A model generated the notes under the pieces. That model ran no database searches and had not been told where the DNA came from. It worked only from the letters and a program-made list of their open reading frames with translations. This document shows, piece after piece, positions 1-11,793 of a DNA stretch of 64,000 bases; the stretch's first letter is position 1, and each line of letters begins with the position of its first letter. A program made the position numbers and the translations under genes. The stretch comes from Ailanthus altissimus (lineage: Eukaryota > Streptophyta > Magnoliopsida > Sapindales > Simaroubaceae), in the NCBI GenBank assembly GCA_946807835.1, contig OX327705.1, positions 12,244,501 to 12,308,500 on the forward strand, read 5' to 3'.

Positions 1-445
1 ATCTATATGAAAGAGATTCACCGATAAACCTGCATTGGTAAAAATAAATAAAAAACACAGTATTTGAAAACACACTTGCATAATAACATTTCCTAACGCC
101 TATTACAATTCTTTGCAACTATGTCATTACTAATGTACCCTCAAGTCTTTGTTCCATTATAGATAAGGTCTATCTTCTTAGATCTTGCTGACTCTTATAA
201 CTTGCAAACTCTTAGTAGTACTAACTATTAGTATTTATAACCCTTAGCTTTGCTAACTATTAGCACCGGTCTAAACTCCTTTAGACCGAATAAGAATCCT
301 TTCAGATTATACAATGTTTGTAATGTGACAAGCATAATTACTATTTAATAAAGAGTATTAGCGATTTAATAAAAATACATTGTATAAATATTATCAAATA
401 AGTATTCATACAAACAGAGATAGAACGTAAGCACATACCCTAATA
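1..445 (-). mobile_element. LTR-A fragment (copia-type), cut by window start
   Basis: This matches the first part of the long family-A LTRs elsewhere in the window, for example 57790-58226, in the same minus orientation. Shared blocks include TATGTCATTACTAATGTA, AGTCTTTG and the Cys/Leu-coding-free string GCTAACTATTAGCAC. The inner border near 445 falls after GTAAGCACATACCC, which corresponds to the TGTT...GGTGCTTACGTGCC start of better LTR-A copies. The flank (from about 455) resembles family-D leader sequence near 31245, so this LTR sits inside a D element. There is no coding capacity. Confidence 0.75.
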
Positions 446-1800
446 TAGACCACCCAAGGGAGGCATATTTGGAATAGAAATTGGATTACAAATGCATAAT
501 TAAGTATAGTTAAAGTATTACAAACATATATTCCATGCATTGTTTAAGTGAATGTTTGCTCATGTATGAATTTATTTTTTCAGAACATGTCTTCATTTAG
601 CCCACTAGCATACATTGTTAATCAAAACAAATTAAATAAGAATAATTATGTTGATTAGAAAAGAAACTTGAACATTGTATTCATAGTTGACAAACACAAA
701 TTGTACTCATAGTTGATGAGCACAAATTTGTCTTAATTGGTAAATTCCCTCATAAAATTTGCTATTTGTTGTAAGGATTCCCAGAGACTGAACCACTTAA
801 TGATGGAGAAATCAATCTTAGGTTGGGAAATGGTGCAATTGTTATAGCGAAAGCAATGAGATTTATTCATCTTTATTTTAATAATTTTAAGGATTTTGTA
901 TTATAAGATTATTTATTATTACCCTAACTCAAACACAATGTGACTACAATTAATTATTTAAATAAATCTAGTTATTCTATAATCTTTGACTCAATTGTGG
1001 TGATAAAAAGAAATGAATTATTTATATGTCTGGGTACACTATTTAACAATCTATACTACATATTTTCTAAAGTCGACTCACTGCATGATGTAAAATTGGA
1101 TAATAAATCTAATCATTATAAGAGGATTATAATTTCTTTTACTAATTAAACATAACTATGGCATCTACATCTTGGACATATAAGTCTAGATAGGATCCAA
1201 AGATTAGTCAAAAATTAAAAATTTGCCACTCTACAAATTCTGCGTAAAAGGTAAAATTACCAGAATACCATTTAATGTTAAAGTCAATAAGCCACTAATA
1301 TGTTAAGATTTGTACACTATAACGTTGTGGACCTATTAGCACACAAGTTAAAGAAGGTTATGAATATTTCATCATTTTCATTGATGATTATTCTAGTTGC
1401 AGTTATGTGTACCTAATGCACCATAAGTCTGAGGCTTTTAATAAATTCAAGGAGTTGCAGGCGAAAGTAGAGAAGTGATTAGAAAAACACATAAAGACAC
1501 TTCAATTTAATCGAAGTGACGAGTACCTCTATAGTGAGTTTATGACTTATTTTTCAAAAAAATAAGGAATTATCCCAATTGATTACACTTAGTTCACCTT
1601 AGTAAAATAGTGTAGGATACATGTGAATATAGGACTCTTCTTGAAACGATAAGGTCGATGATGAGTTATTTAACTTTACCCATCTCATTCTGAGGTTAGG
1701 CCTTGAAAACAACTGCATACCTTCTTAACTTAGTTCTATCTAAGTCAGTCCCTAAAATACATTTGAAAATGTGGACAAATTGTAAACCCAGTTTATGTCA

Positions 1801-1817
1801 TATATATATATATATAT
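1801..1817. repeat. (TA)n microsatellite
   Basis: An uninterrupted TA run lies inside the decayed copia integrase region of D copy 1. Confidence 0.9.
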
Positions 1818-2481
1818 GTGGTTGCCTAACTTACTTGATGAAAAGGGAAGCTAAATAAGCTGGAATCTAGGTCATAAGTTTGTTTGTTTAATGGTTATCC
1901 TAAAGAAATGAGAGGGAGTCTTTTATATAGTTTAGATAAAATGCTTGTTAACACTAATGCAATCTTTCTTGAGGAAGACTATATAAAAGACTTTAACCTT
2001 AAGAGTAAGATAGTTCTTGATGAGTTTTTTGAGAGCTTTATTGTTGTGCCTGAGAGAGTTCATGAGTTAGTTCCTAATCTAGATCTTAATGCCAAACTAG
2101 AGCTAGTTACAAAAATAATAACCACTAGTACTTTGTCATAATGAGAGGACTTTTAGATGTCTAACTAGTCATATGTTAATTACAAAATCTTCAAGCAAAT
2201 TCAAATGAATATGAACTATATCCCACTAGCTATAATAAAGCAATGGTTGATATAGATGCAGATCATTGTTACAAAGATATGAAATCAGAGATAGATTCTA
2301 TGTGTTTGAATAAAGTATGGAAACTTGTAGAAAAACCTAAAGGTATAAAAACCATAAGGTGTAAATTGGTCTACTAGTGAAAGAGAAGGGTAGATAGAAA
2401 GGTGGAAACATTCAAAGTTAGGCTTATTGCAAAAAGATACACTTAGAAAGTGGGCATTAATTATATAAAAAAAAACCTTTT

Positions 2482-3561
2482 AATTGGTTGTTATGCTTAA
2501 TTCTATTAGGATTTCTTAGCAATTGTAGCAAATCTTGATTTTGAAATTTGGCCAATGGATGTCAAAATTATATTTCTTAAGGAAATCTTAAAGAAAGTAT
2601 CTATATGATACAAGCAGATAGTTTTCTTAACTACATGCAAGATCATATAATTTATAAACTGCAAAAGTATATCTAAAGGCTAAATTAATATTTACATAGA
2701 CTAAATCACTCAACGTTTGCTGTAAAGAATTTGGGAGACCTCAATTACTTTCTAGGCACTAAGGTGACAAAAAGAGAAATAGGGTTAACCTCGTTGCAAG
2801 CTAAATATGGACAAACATGCAAAATTTCAAATCCTGTGATATTCCAATATAAGTTGTATAAAGAAGAGAGTGAGTCTTTTAAAGATCCAACCTTGGATAA
2901 GAGCATAGTGGGAGCATTGCAAAATTGTACTCGAACAAGACCAAAATTAACATATTCTATCAACAAACTAAGATATAGTAATATTAAAAATTTCAAATTT
3001 GAACAAATACTAAGATATAGTAATATTAATAATTGGTTGTTATGCTTAATTCTATTAGGATTTCTTAGCAATTGTAGCAAATCTTGATTTTGAAATTTGG
3101 CCAATGGATGTCAAAATTATATTTCTTAAGGAAATCTTAAAGAAAGTATCTATATGATACAAGCAGATAGTTTTCTTAACTACATGCAAGATCATATAAT
3201 TTATAAACTGCAAAAGTATATCTAAAGGCTAAATTAATATTTACATAGACTAAATCACTCAACGTTTGCTGTAAAGAATTTGGGAGACCTCAATTACTTT
3301 CTAGGCACTAAGGTGACAAAAAGAGAAATAGGGTTAACCTCGTTGCAAGCTAAATATGGACAAACATGCAAAATTTCAAATCCTGTGATATTCCAATATA
3401 AGTTGTATAAAAAAGAGAGTGAGTCTTTTAAAGATCCAACCTTGTATAAGAGCATAGTGGGAGCATTGCAAAATTGTACTCGAACAAGACCAAAATTAAC
3501 ATATTCTATCAACAAACTAAGATATAGTAATATTAAAATTTTCAAATTTGAACAAATACTA
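2482..3561 (+). repeat. Recent 549-bp tandem duplication inside copia RT
   Basis: Two direct copies, 2482-3030 and 3031-3561, both start with AATTGGTTGTTATGCTTAA and run through the RT motif GDLNYFLGTKV. I count only about three mismatches across roughly 530 bp (GAAG/AAAG near 2863/3412, GGAT/GTAT near 2896/3445, and one A/T near 2990/3539). The rest of the element is heavily decayed, so the duplication is much younger than the element. Each copy contains a short open frame (2731-3087 and 3280-3582). These are RT fragments and not independent genes. Confidence 0.95.
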
Positions 3562-3639
3562 AATCTATGGAGGCTAAAATAATAAATATGTCTTTCACTA
3601 GACTTATATGTAGAACATAAACTACACATTGAGAATGAT

Positions 3640-3945
3640 ATAGAGGCATTAATAAAGTATGAGAATTTGTAGAAAAATCTAAAGGGATAAAAATCATAAT
3701 GTGTAAATAGGTGTACTAGTAAAAGAGAAAGGTAGATAGAAGGGTGGAAACATTCAAAGTTAGGCTAATTGCAAGAAGATACACTTAGAGAGTGGGCATT
3801 GAATATATATATATATATATATAACTTTTAATTGGTTGTTATGCTTAATTTTATTAGGATTTCTTATAAATTGTAGCGAATCTTGATTATGAAATTTGGC
3901 CAATAGATGTCAAAACTACATTTCTTTGTGATATTCACCTACATT
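3640..3945 (+). pseudogene. Third, diverged copy of the copia RT segment
   Basis: The stretch repeats the material of 2310-2580 (GTAGAAAAATCTAAAGGGATAA, then AATTGGTTGTTATGC, then the AATTTGGCCAATAGATGTC block coding for FEIWPMDVK-like residues). It is more diverged than the 549-bp pair and contains an (AT)n run at 3803-3823. Family-D LTR-like sequence begins at about 3930. Confidence 0.75.
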
Positions 3946-4140
3946 GTTTGCAGTAATTGATCATTTAAATTTGTCACCGTAGTTTATTTAACAAATTATT
4001 TATGAATAATAATATTTATTTGAAAAAGTTATTTATAAATATAAAGATATTGAAAAATTATCATTAAGGTTCAGTGATTTATGGGTAATTAAGTAATTAA
4101 AGAGGTAAGATATTTTTTTCATGACCTAACTTTAATTATG
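3930..4140 (+). mobile_element. LTR-D fragment
   Basis: This matches the GATATTCACCTA...TTTGCAGTA...TTATTTATGAATAA block present in the D LTRs at about 5950, 22350, 34370 and 37510. Both ends are missing. Confidence 0.65.
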
Positions 4141-4870
4141 CACACATGTTGTTTGAATAAATTTGTTGGGCCTATTATTGAATAAGCCTAAACAGTCTAC
4201 TCTATATGTGAAAGGCAACAGGCTGGAGAACAAAAGTCTTAATTGAAAGGACTCAAATTTGAATAAAAGATTAGGCCTAACCCGATTTGTTTTAAAATCC
4301 AAGAGCAGGTAAAATTCGGTATAATGAAAGGGTGAGAATTGAAATTACTATTTTATTTGATTTACACTTATCTGTTATTAACTATTTTATTTTAACTAAA
4401 ATTTTGAGTATTATAATTTGGCATGATTAAGAAATTTTTGCACGAGAGATAAATACTCTCGACAGATTGAATGACAATTCATATTATAAACCTTAGATAA
4501 TCCAGATGAGATATAAAACGTTATCACATCATGATAAGTTGATAACATTATGATAAGTTCTTTACATCATGATAATTAAGTTTTATCGCATCATCTAAAT
4601 ATGAATTAGACTGATCATATTTGCACTATAAATAGGTATGCATAATAAGCTAGAGGGGATTAATGAAAAAAAAAGTATTACAACCTTTAGTATATTGAGA
4701 GAAATATACGAAGCATAATCCTCCTCTTGTGGAGCACTACTACTCATATCATGAGTTTGTTGGATAGTTACAGACTTAGGCATCGGAATATTTTTTCTTA
4801 TAGAAGGACGGTATTTTATCTACAAATTAAAGCAAAAATTGAAAAGAAGACAATAAATTTTGTAAAATTC
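4141..4870 (+). mobile_element. Possible Ty3/gypsy-type LTR piece with TATA box
   Basis: The sequence is unlike the copia LTRs around it. It has a good TATA element (CTATAAATAGG at about 4627-4637). It also has GACTTAGGCATCGGA at about 4769-4783, a string I associate with the transcribed part of many plant Ty3/gypsy LTRs. Direct TCATGATAA-type repeats occur at about 4520-4580. I see no second LTR and no target duplication. The call is an inference from these two motifs, and the 62-codon minus-strand open frame here is not credible as a gene. Confidence 0.35.
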
Positions 4871-5689
4871 CAACTTTAAAGTTTCAAAATTAAAACTCAA
4901 CTCAGTAAAAATGGGAAGTAGATTACCGATCAAAGGTGAGTTTTGTTAACAATTTTTTGACACAATTTTTTATCAATTGGCAGTATACAATCTAGAAGGT
5001 AAAAACGACGGATGAGTTGACACAATTTTCTACTCTGTTCAATAAGATTTACAAGATTTGAATGTAGATCATACTAGAGTGTTTTTCTTTTTTTAAAAAA
5101 AAAAAAATTCTTCCTAAAGCCATTTAGGTCAACATTAATTTACGCAGATAAATGTAGTGAATTAGGAAAATGATGTTGGTTTTGCTTTATATTTGTAAAT
5201 TAGATTAAACAACTCAAATGTAAACAAAAATTACACTTTGATTTTTGATTTAATAATATAAGAAGAATTACAATATTATATCTTTGAATTATTAGTAACT
5301 ATAGCTAATGTTAAAAAATAAAATTAGAAACTATTTATTATAATATTATATCTTTGAATTATTTGAGAAGTTAAAGGACATCAAATTCTCAATATATTAT
5401 AAATAAGAATTAATTAATCTTATATAACTTCTTTTAATGTGTTACAATTTACGTGAAGCAAAACTGATTTTTATAAAATAATTCTATCAATACATATTCA
5501 TTGTTTTTGTTATTTTTATAATATATACTGAAAATATTTTTCCTGTTTTTATTTTTAAAATATAATTATTAGAAAATATGATCGAAAGTGTTTTAATATA
5601 AAAAAACAGAATAAAAAGAAAAAAATCAAAACCATTTGATAAAATATTTTTAAGAACAATTCTTTAGAAAATCATATCAAACAAACCCT
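4871..5689. other. AT-rich stretch without recognisable feature
   Basis: There is no convincing open frame, repeat family or structural RNA. Poly-A/T runs and TATATT-rich sequence dominate. Confidence 0.6.
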
Positions 5690-6196
5690 TGTATTCTTAA
5701 GATTTTGACAGATTTTTCTGGTTATAGCAATTTGATTTTTGATCTATTTAACAAAATATCATCGATCTTAAGTCACAAAATTTTTAATAAGTTTGATTGA
5801 GATGGTAATGAATAGAAATTTATGTGTTCTTTCTTTTGAGTTGTTCCGGAGTGAAATATATACACACAGTTGAAACCTTAATAGCTTGGAGATACAATTT
5901 CATGAGTTGTAAGAACATATACTTGTAACATAGAATTTATATTTAGTATTATTCACCTATGTTGTTTGCAGTACTTGATTATTTAAAATTATGACCACAG
6001 TTTTTCAACAAATTGTTTATTAAATGATAGTATTTATTTATAAATTTTATTTACAAATATAAACATATTAAAAAATTATCGTTAAAGTATTCAGTGATTT
6101 AAAGATAATTAAATAATTAAAGAGGCAAGATATTTTTTTGTATAATCTAACTTTAATTCTGAACATCAATAAAGGGTTACATAAGAGGTTATTATT
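5690..6196 (+). mobile_element. LTR-D, left part, ending at a captured gene segment
   Basis: This is homologous to the D LTRs at 22100-22600 and 34130-34630. Shared blocks include the TTGATAGCTTGGAGAT-type block, ATGAGTTGTA and TTATTTACAAATATA. The LTR homology stops after AGAGGTTATTATT at about 6196, where intact D LTRs continue with GGTCTAAGACC. Here it is replaced by defensin-like gene sequence. Confidence 0.75.
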
Positions 6197-6259
6197 AAGA
6201 GTAATGCTAGACATCTCAAAATTTATCCCAAATAACTATATATTATCATTTACTTGAAG

Positions 6260-6435
6260 TTGAAGAAGAGTATGAAGTGAAAGAACCAACTGATCCATTT
6301 TGTTACAACGATTGTTCAACAACATTTGGGGATCTACAGTGCAATTCACTTTGTTGTAATGAAAAGAAGTTACGGATCGGGTTCTGCATCTCTATTGGAG
6401 GTTCATCTACGAAACGTCGTTGTTGTGGTCCCTAA
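6260..6435 (+). pseudogene. Defensin-like (DEFL) peptide, exon 2, copy 1 (open frame, exon 1 missing)
   Basis: Following a splice-acceptor-like TTGAAG, an uninterrupted frame of 57 codons ends at TAA (6433-6435). The acidic start VEEEYEVKEPTDPFC is followed by a cysteine pattern with eight Cys: CYNDC, then QCNSLCC (a CxxxC), then GFC, then RRCCGP. CxxxC plus GxC plus a terminal Cys cluster is the cysteine-stabilised alpha-beta arrangement of plant DEFL secreted peptides. No signal-peptide exon lies upstream; the place where it would be is LTR-D sequence. The 3' flank to about 6860 matches copy 2 (38510-39079). The downstream 6860-7330 does not look like LTR-D and is unassigned. It is probably not expressed as a secreted peptide in this form, though the LTR could supply a promoter. 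Confidence 0.75.
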
Positions 6436-7330
6436 TCTTTTTTCTACTACTTCCTTGCACCTCTTATGTTTCATGTTTTACTCAAATAGTGCAGAATAAA
6501 TTATAATATCTACATTTTCTTATTAGAAAATATTGATAAATATGATCATTTATTATTATTATTATTGTTGTTGTTGTTCTTATTTTCTTTTTTAAAAAAG
6601 TTAAGAAAATATACAAAACTATATTTAATATTGTTAGGCATATCTCTCGTTAGGTCCAACAAACCCGTGCTAAGTGTTTAAAATCCACTTCAATGGAGGA
6701 AGTCCATGACAGCAAAGCCCCATATTTTTATAAATATAGCCAATCCACTCGGGCAACCTAAACGCACCAAACAATGAACTCCACAAACGGGTTGTTGATA
6801 CCATATGAGGTGGGAACAACCTAGAACATGCATTTAATAAAGAATTAAATTTTGACAATAAAAATTGACTTGAAGTTACTAGTAAGAACATATTTAAATT
6901 CAAGGTTAAATACCAATTATAAATGAGATCACTTGAGTTATTACTATAATTACTCATGTAATAACTCATTAGATCTCAACTTCTATAAAAGATCACAAAG
7001 TTGATTAGAGAGGCATTTGATATCACGTTTGCATGAACACTCACAGAATTCTTGGAATAAATACCAACTATAACTGAGTTTACTTGAGTTATCAATTCAT
7101 AAAGTAAATCCACCTAAAGCTCACAAAAAACAAATAATTTGGCTTGTTTTGCATCATAATCCACTTCCACACATACGCGCACTTTTTATGCTGCAAGTTG
7201 CTATCTTGAGCGACAAAATGCTCTTTTTGTAGAAAGATGGAGGTTTTTTTTTTTTCCAAAATATTAGAAAGTACACAAGGGCAGTAGGGTAATTTCTCGA
7301 ACCTTATACATGTAATTATAAACAAGATAT
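6436..7330 (+). other. 3' flank of DEFL copy 1 plus unassigned DNA, within LTR-D
   Basis: The part 6436-6860 is alignable with 38686-39079, for example ATTGGAGGTTCATCTACGAA just upstream, ACTCCACAAACGGGT, and a TTA/GTT triplet run at 6551-6578. From about 6860 to 7330 I find no match elsewhere in the window. The minus-strand open frames at 6670-6969 and 7092-7406 show no recognisable motif. Confidence 0.55.
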
Positions 7331-7463
7331 TGTAGTTAATCAATTTAAGTTTAATAAATAAGGAATTGATGTAATTCTCTAACTCTGTACATATAATTAT
7401 AAACAAGATAATATGTCTTCCTCATTAATTTTTATTTAAAATAAAATAATTTTTTTACCAACA
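7331..7463 (+). mobile_element. LTR-D 3' end
   Basis: This matches the D LTR ends at 35030-35162 and 39080-39217, including ATAATTATAAACAAGA and the terminal TTTTTTACCAACA. It is immediately followed by AA and a primer-site-like sequence. Confidence 0.85.
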
Positions 7464-8386
7464 AATGATATCAGAGTTCATATTACATATATAGTCTTAT
7501 GTATAAATGTGATTTTAATTATGGTACCAATTTCATATTTTAACCTATAATTGTTATTTTTATTAAGTATATAATGAATAATTTTACCCTAATTCATAGT
7601 TAGAGATTTATTTGTAATTCTTTCGAAGTTGTAATAAGAGGTGGTCATGAAATAATATTGTAATTTTTACTCTTAATTTATGTGTTTTGTTCTTTAGATT
7701 TGTTATAAGTAATTAGTTGGTATAGGATTTTTATGTAATCTGAAATTTTTTAATATGCGAGCTGTTGAAGAACAATAAATAAATATTTGATAAGTGAAGC
7801 AGTAGGATTACCACAGTCATAATACGCTAGCAGCAAAATCACACAACACAACTAAGTGTTGATGGCAGTTGCATGTATAGCTACTGATTGGTGTCAACAT
7901 ATGCTCAACCATAAGCAGCAGCGGCTACGGTTGCGACTATAGCTTGGTGCCATGTCTACCTTGCCAACCTGTCAAGGCCGTTGTTCATTCTGGCATGGCT
8001 ACAAGGTGCAAGTGCTACTAACTTGGAACCAGACAACATATGACAAGGAGAGCCAATAGCATGTACCATTGCATGAGCTATTGGCAGCATGTTTTAATGG
8101 GTGGGCTAGTGGCGTGTGTGTTGTATGTGCGATTAATAGTGGTAAGGCGCGACCAAGTCAATAGCGAGATGGCCGAGTTCTTCTTACTCGGTTGACTATG
8201 TCCTCTCGATGTTGACAATTGTAGTAGTAATGATTCAAAAAAAAAAAGAAAAGGTGGGAGTGGTGGCGATAGGCAAAGGCGACTTGGAGAGGAAAATATA
8301 AAATTAGGTTTCATTATAGAGTTTCTCACTTAACCCCCTCTAATTTCTATGAATTTTATTTTACCAAGATTAATTTCAAAATAGTT
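7464..8386 (+). mobile_element. Family-D retrotransposon leader (first part)
   Basis: This untranslated leader is shared with copies at 18539, 20627, 29706, 35336 and 39218. Landmarks are TTCATATTACATATATAG, TTGTTCTTTAGATTTGTTAT, GAAGCAGTAGGATTACC, GTGCTCA(G/A)CCA and GGTTTCATTATAGAG. There is no coding potential. It is GC-richer from 7900 to 8280 than its surroundings. CACTA-2 is inserted at 8386/8387 and the leader resumes at 17093. Confidence 0.8.
7466..7476 (+). promoter_or_regulatory. Primer-binding site of family-D element
   Basis: TGATATCAGAG, two bases after the LTR end, is one base off TGGTATCAGAG, the standard copia site complementary to initiator-Met tRNA. The site at 39220 (TGGTATCAAAA) is equivalent. 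Confidence 0.75.
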
Positions 8387-8424
8387 TATTATTACAAAAT
8401 TGGTATTCATCGTGCTAATTTAGA

Positions 8425-8700
8425 GTTAGTGGATGGTTTTATTGGCACTATTTTATAGTGTTAATGTTGTTTAAATCAGAAATTTATTGACACTAAAATA
8501 AGTAGCAATAATCATTGACACTTTAATATCAAAATTTTTTTGATGCTATAATAATAGAGAATTATTATTATTATAGTATCAATAAATCTCAAACGCTATA
8601 ATATTAAAGAATCTTAAACACTATAATATCAATGAATTACTAAAATTATAATATTAAGAAATCATTGATACTATTGTATTAAAAAATAATTAGGACATTT
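8425..8700 (+). repeat. CACTA-2 left subterminal repeats
   Basis: Degenerate 20-30-bp units alternate (A)ACACTATAATATCA and TGAATTACTAA. They align with 45705-45965 of CACTA-1. Such arrays are the presumed transposase binding sites in this superfamily. Confidence 0.8.
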
Positions 8701-9752
8701 TTTTATCTAATATTTAAAAACTATTAATGGAACTTAAAATTTGAATTTAATTAATATTTGAAAGTGAACTGATATAAATTTATTTAATAGCAATAAAACA
8801 TTTATTCAACTAAAACTTGAATTACTTTTTGATATTTCAAAATAAATAGAAAATGAATTTTTTTTAAAAACAATTCTGAGTATAACACTGTTAAAAGTTA
8901 AATATTAGAAATAGAGTACAAACCTTCAAATGACAAACCCCTTCCATTATTCCTTTTCCTATACTGAATTTAAAAAACAATTATATAAAAACACACCACT
9001 GCTTCCCATCATTGCCTAGACTCAAACCCACAGACGAAAATGTCATAGTAAGACAAAATCAATTGAGTCAAATGGTTCATTGAGTAAAAAAAAAAAAAAA
9101 AAGAACTGTGAATGGTTGTTCAAAGCAGAAAGTTTATCGAATGGATCATGACCGTAGAAAATATCTAGGCGTCTACTGGGTGGATGCATATTTCTTTTCA
9201 TATATCATCACTAACATAAGAATTGGACTATAGGAGAGCTTACACAAAAATGGATGTCTTTATTAGAATATTCGGAAGTGAAGCCTAGCACTGAACAACA
9301 CATTGTTTTCCTACAAATCCAAGCCAATACTAAGAGGAAAAAGAAAAATTACAAAAGTAAGGTTTACTTGAAGGGAAGAATTCTTCAAGTGAAAGAAAAC
9401 CATTTATTCTTGCATTCCAAATATAGGCAAAGATTACACTTTCCAGACAAGGAATGCGAAGAAGTGCAGTCCATAAGAATTACTTTGCTCACTACTTGAA
9501 TCTACTTGTCAGGGTCTTCACCTGAAATGTTGGTGCTAAACTAGAAGCCAATTCTTAAAAATCTAATTCTATTTCCTCTGCAACAGCTTTTACCGATATA
9601 AAGATAAGAAATGAAGGTAACTACTAAGCTTAATCACATTAAAAGAGAGCATTAAACCTTGCATATAAATTACACAAAAATAGCAATAATACTAAGTACT
9701 GAAACATCCAAAAAAGTCCAAAATGATTTTAACCATCATCAACTAAAGAAAT
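8701..9752. other. CACTA-2 interior, unassigned
   Basis: An 81-codon plus-strand open frame at 9254-9499 is Lys/Arg-rich and matches no family I recognise. The composition is slightly more gene-like from 9240 to 9540, so this may be a captured host fragment, but I see no conserved motif. A poly-A run lies at 9086-9102. Confidence 0.35.
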
Positions 9753-11793
9753 TGTTAACGTGTTTTTGGGTGTGTGCATGTAATTATTTATATGTTGAAA
9801 AACGTAAATATATGCCTCACATATATGATGTGCAGTAGAATTAAATATATAATCAACATGTATACAGGTAAACTGAATTATAAACAAGTTCAGATTATAG
9901 AAATATATTTTTGAGGAACTTCGGTAAAGATTATAAATTTTGGAGCTCACTTTGATGTCTACCCTTTGAACAATTCTAATCCATAATAATCCAGTGGGAT
10001 TGTGGAGCTAGAATGATAGCATTGATTAATGTCCACCCAAAAACAATAAGTGGTCTACATTTTAATTTTGTTGGCCACCAATATAGTTTTTTTCTTTTTA
10101 CTAATACTTATCCATTGAATAAATTTACAGCACTATTAATTAACACAAATAAAATTAAAAATGATATCTTCATTTTTATTTATTATTATGCTAGTGTAAT
10201 TTAAATACTCACTTAATAAAAATTAAAACATTTTAATTTTCATAAGTTTTATAAACTTTACTTCAATAGTGTTCCATCATTCATAATATCATATCATTAT
10301 TAATAGGTCACAGTAATAATTGTTTGTATCCTATTGACATTAATAATAAAAATTACTATATATAATATTTAATTAATTATTCAAAACAATTTTGAATAAT
10401 TATTTTACCTTAATATATTTTTACTAGTAAGGTTAATAGGTCAATTTAAGGTAAAAATAATTTATGGACCAAATATGCCACTTGTCAACATCCCATTAGT
10501 TAACACCTTATGTCAACTAATTATATGATGTATTAACAATTAAGTCTTGACAAATGCACATCCTAAGAGATCTTTAAACAAATATCTGGTTTACTAGAAT
10601 TTTTTGGATCAAATTATTGAATTCAGTCTGTTACCTTAGTTCGTAATGAGTACACTTCATATTGTGAGACTCTTTAGGTTTACGACTAATTTGTCATATG
10701 GAACTCCTTCATATGTCCGTGAATGATGCCCCCCACACGTTATAGATATTACAAAGCAGTGCATTAGACCATACAAATTGAGATTTTAGCATATATGTAT
10801 AATTCCTCCATCATTGATATCTTAGAAGAGTAGAGATATAGATCAACACTATTAAATCTCTATTTGCCCAACATTGAATTTATCTCCAGATTTGTATTTC
10901 TATAAACAATATCCGCAAACACTTTTGCGATATTATTTAGCCTTATAGAAACTATAATTAGGGTTTATACTTGTGACTACAAGGTTTCTTGAAATACAAT
11001 CCCGGAACATTAGGATATACAACTCACTCATATGAGCTGACGAATCCCATATCTACGCATACCAGACTCCATGAGCATCAGACCATATCCAACGATACTC
11101 AGTGGTTAGACCATTAAAGGTTTATGACATGTGTGGAACCAAAGTATAGTGGATTACTTACAAGCCCACCGTGACGCTCAGATCAAAGGACCACGAATAT
11201 TACTTAACTTAAAAGACTTTCCATTGATTGCTTTATGAGATTTCTATTGGAGGTCTTTGTGAGTTGTTTCAAAACCCAATTCTCACTGAATATCTATTTC
11301 TCTATATGAGCTTCCGCTAAGCTCATGATTTGCTAAGACTAACCATTTGGACTATACATATATAGACATACACCAATTTATATTATTAGATTTCACCGAT
11401 AGACCCACATCAATGAAATTAGATCAGGAACATAATATTTGAGAATATACTTGCATAATGACATTTTCTAGCATCATCTGTATCTCTTTACAGCTACGTC
11501 ATTACTAATATATTCTCAGGTCTTTGTCTTATTTTAGACAAGGCTCTAATTCAGATTTCGCTAACTCTTATAATCTGCTAACTTTTAACACTTATAACTT
11601 TTAGCTTTGCTAACTCTTAGCACTGATCTAAATTCCTTCAGATTATAAAATGTCTGAAATGTTATAAGCATCTTACCATTTTATAGTTAATAATAATAAC
11701 GATTTTATTAGAAATATTAATTGTATAAATATTATATTAAATATTTATATATAATGGGAAGACACATAAGCACAAATCCCTACAAAACTATGC

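Larger units (their letters stand above)
446..3561 (+). pseudogene. Degenerate Ty1/copia polyprotein remnant, family D copy 1
   Basis: Collinear but broken pieces of a copia Gag-Pol lie on the plus strand. A Gag N-terminus starts with an ATG at 587 (MSSFSPLAYIVNQ...), with TAG where a Trp codon is expected. A piece of the Gag/protease junction lies at about 765-890. The GAG-pre-integrase/integrase core lies at about 900-1560, including FIDDYSSCSYVYLMHHKS at about 1370. The integrase-to-RT linker lies at 1884-2141, including GYPKEMRGSLLYS. Reverse transcriptase lies at about 2260-3561, including FEIWPMDVK and NLGDLNYFLGTKV. Many stops and frameshifts occur and the catalytic domains are incomplete. 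It cannot make a working polyprotein. The family is known from the domain order Gag-PR-IN-RT-RNase H, which places IN before RT as in copia. Confidence 0.85.

Noticed and set aside
2745..3104. Minus-strand open frames opposite the copia RT duplication (2745-3104, 3294-3629)
   Set aside because: They are antisense shadows of the RT coding remnant.
7092..7406. 104-codon minus-strand open frame
   Set aside because: No motif is present; it overlaps the recognisable LTR-D end and primer-site region on the plus strand.
8078..8329. 83-codon minus-strand open frame with Pro/Ser-rich sequence
   Set aside because: It lies in the repeated D leader, and the frame is not conserved in the leaders at 19100-19370 and 29800-30080.
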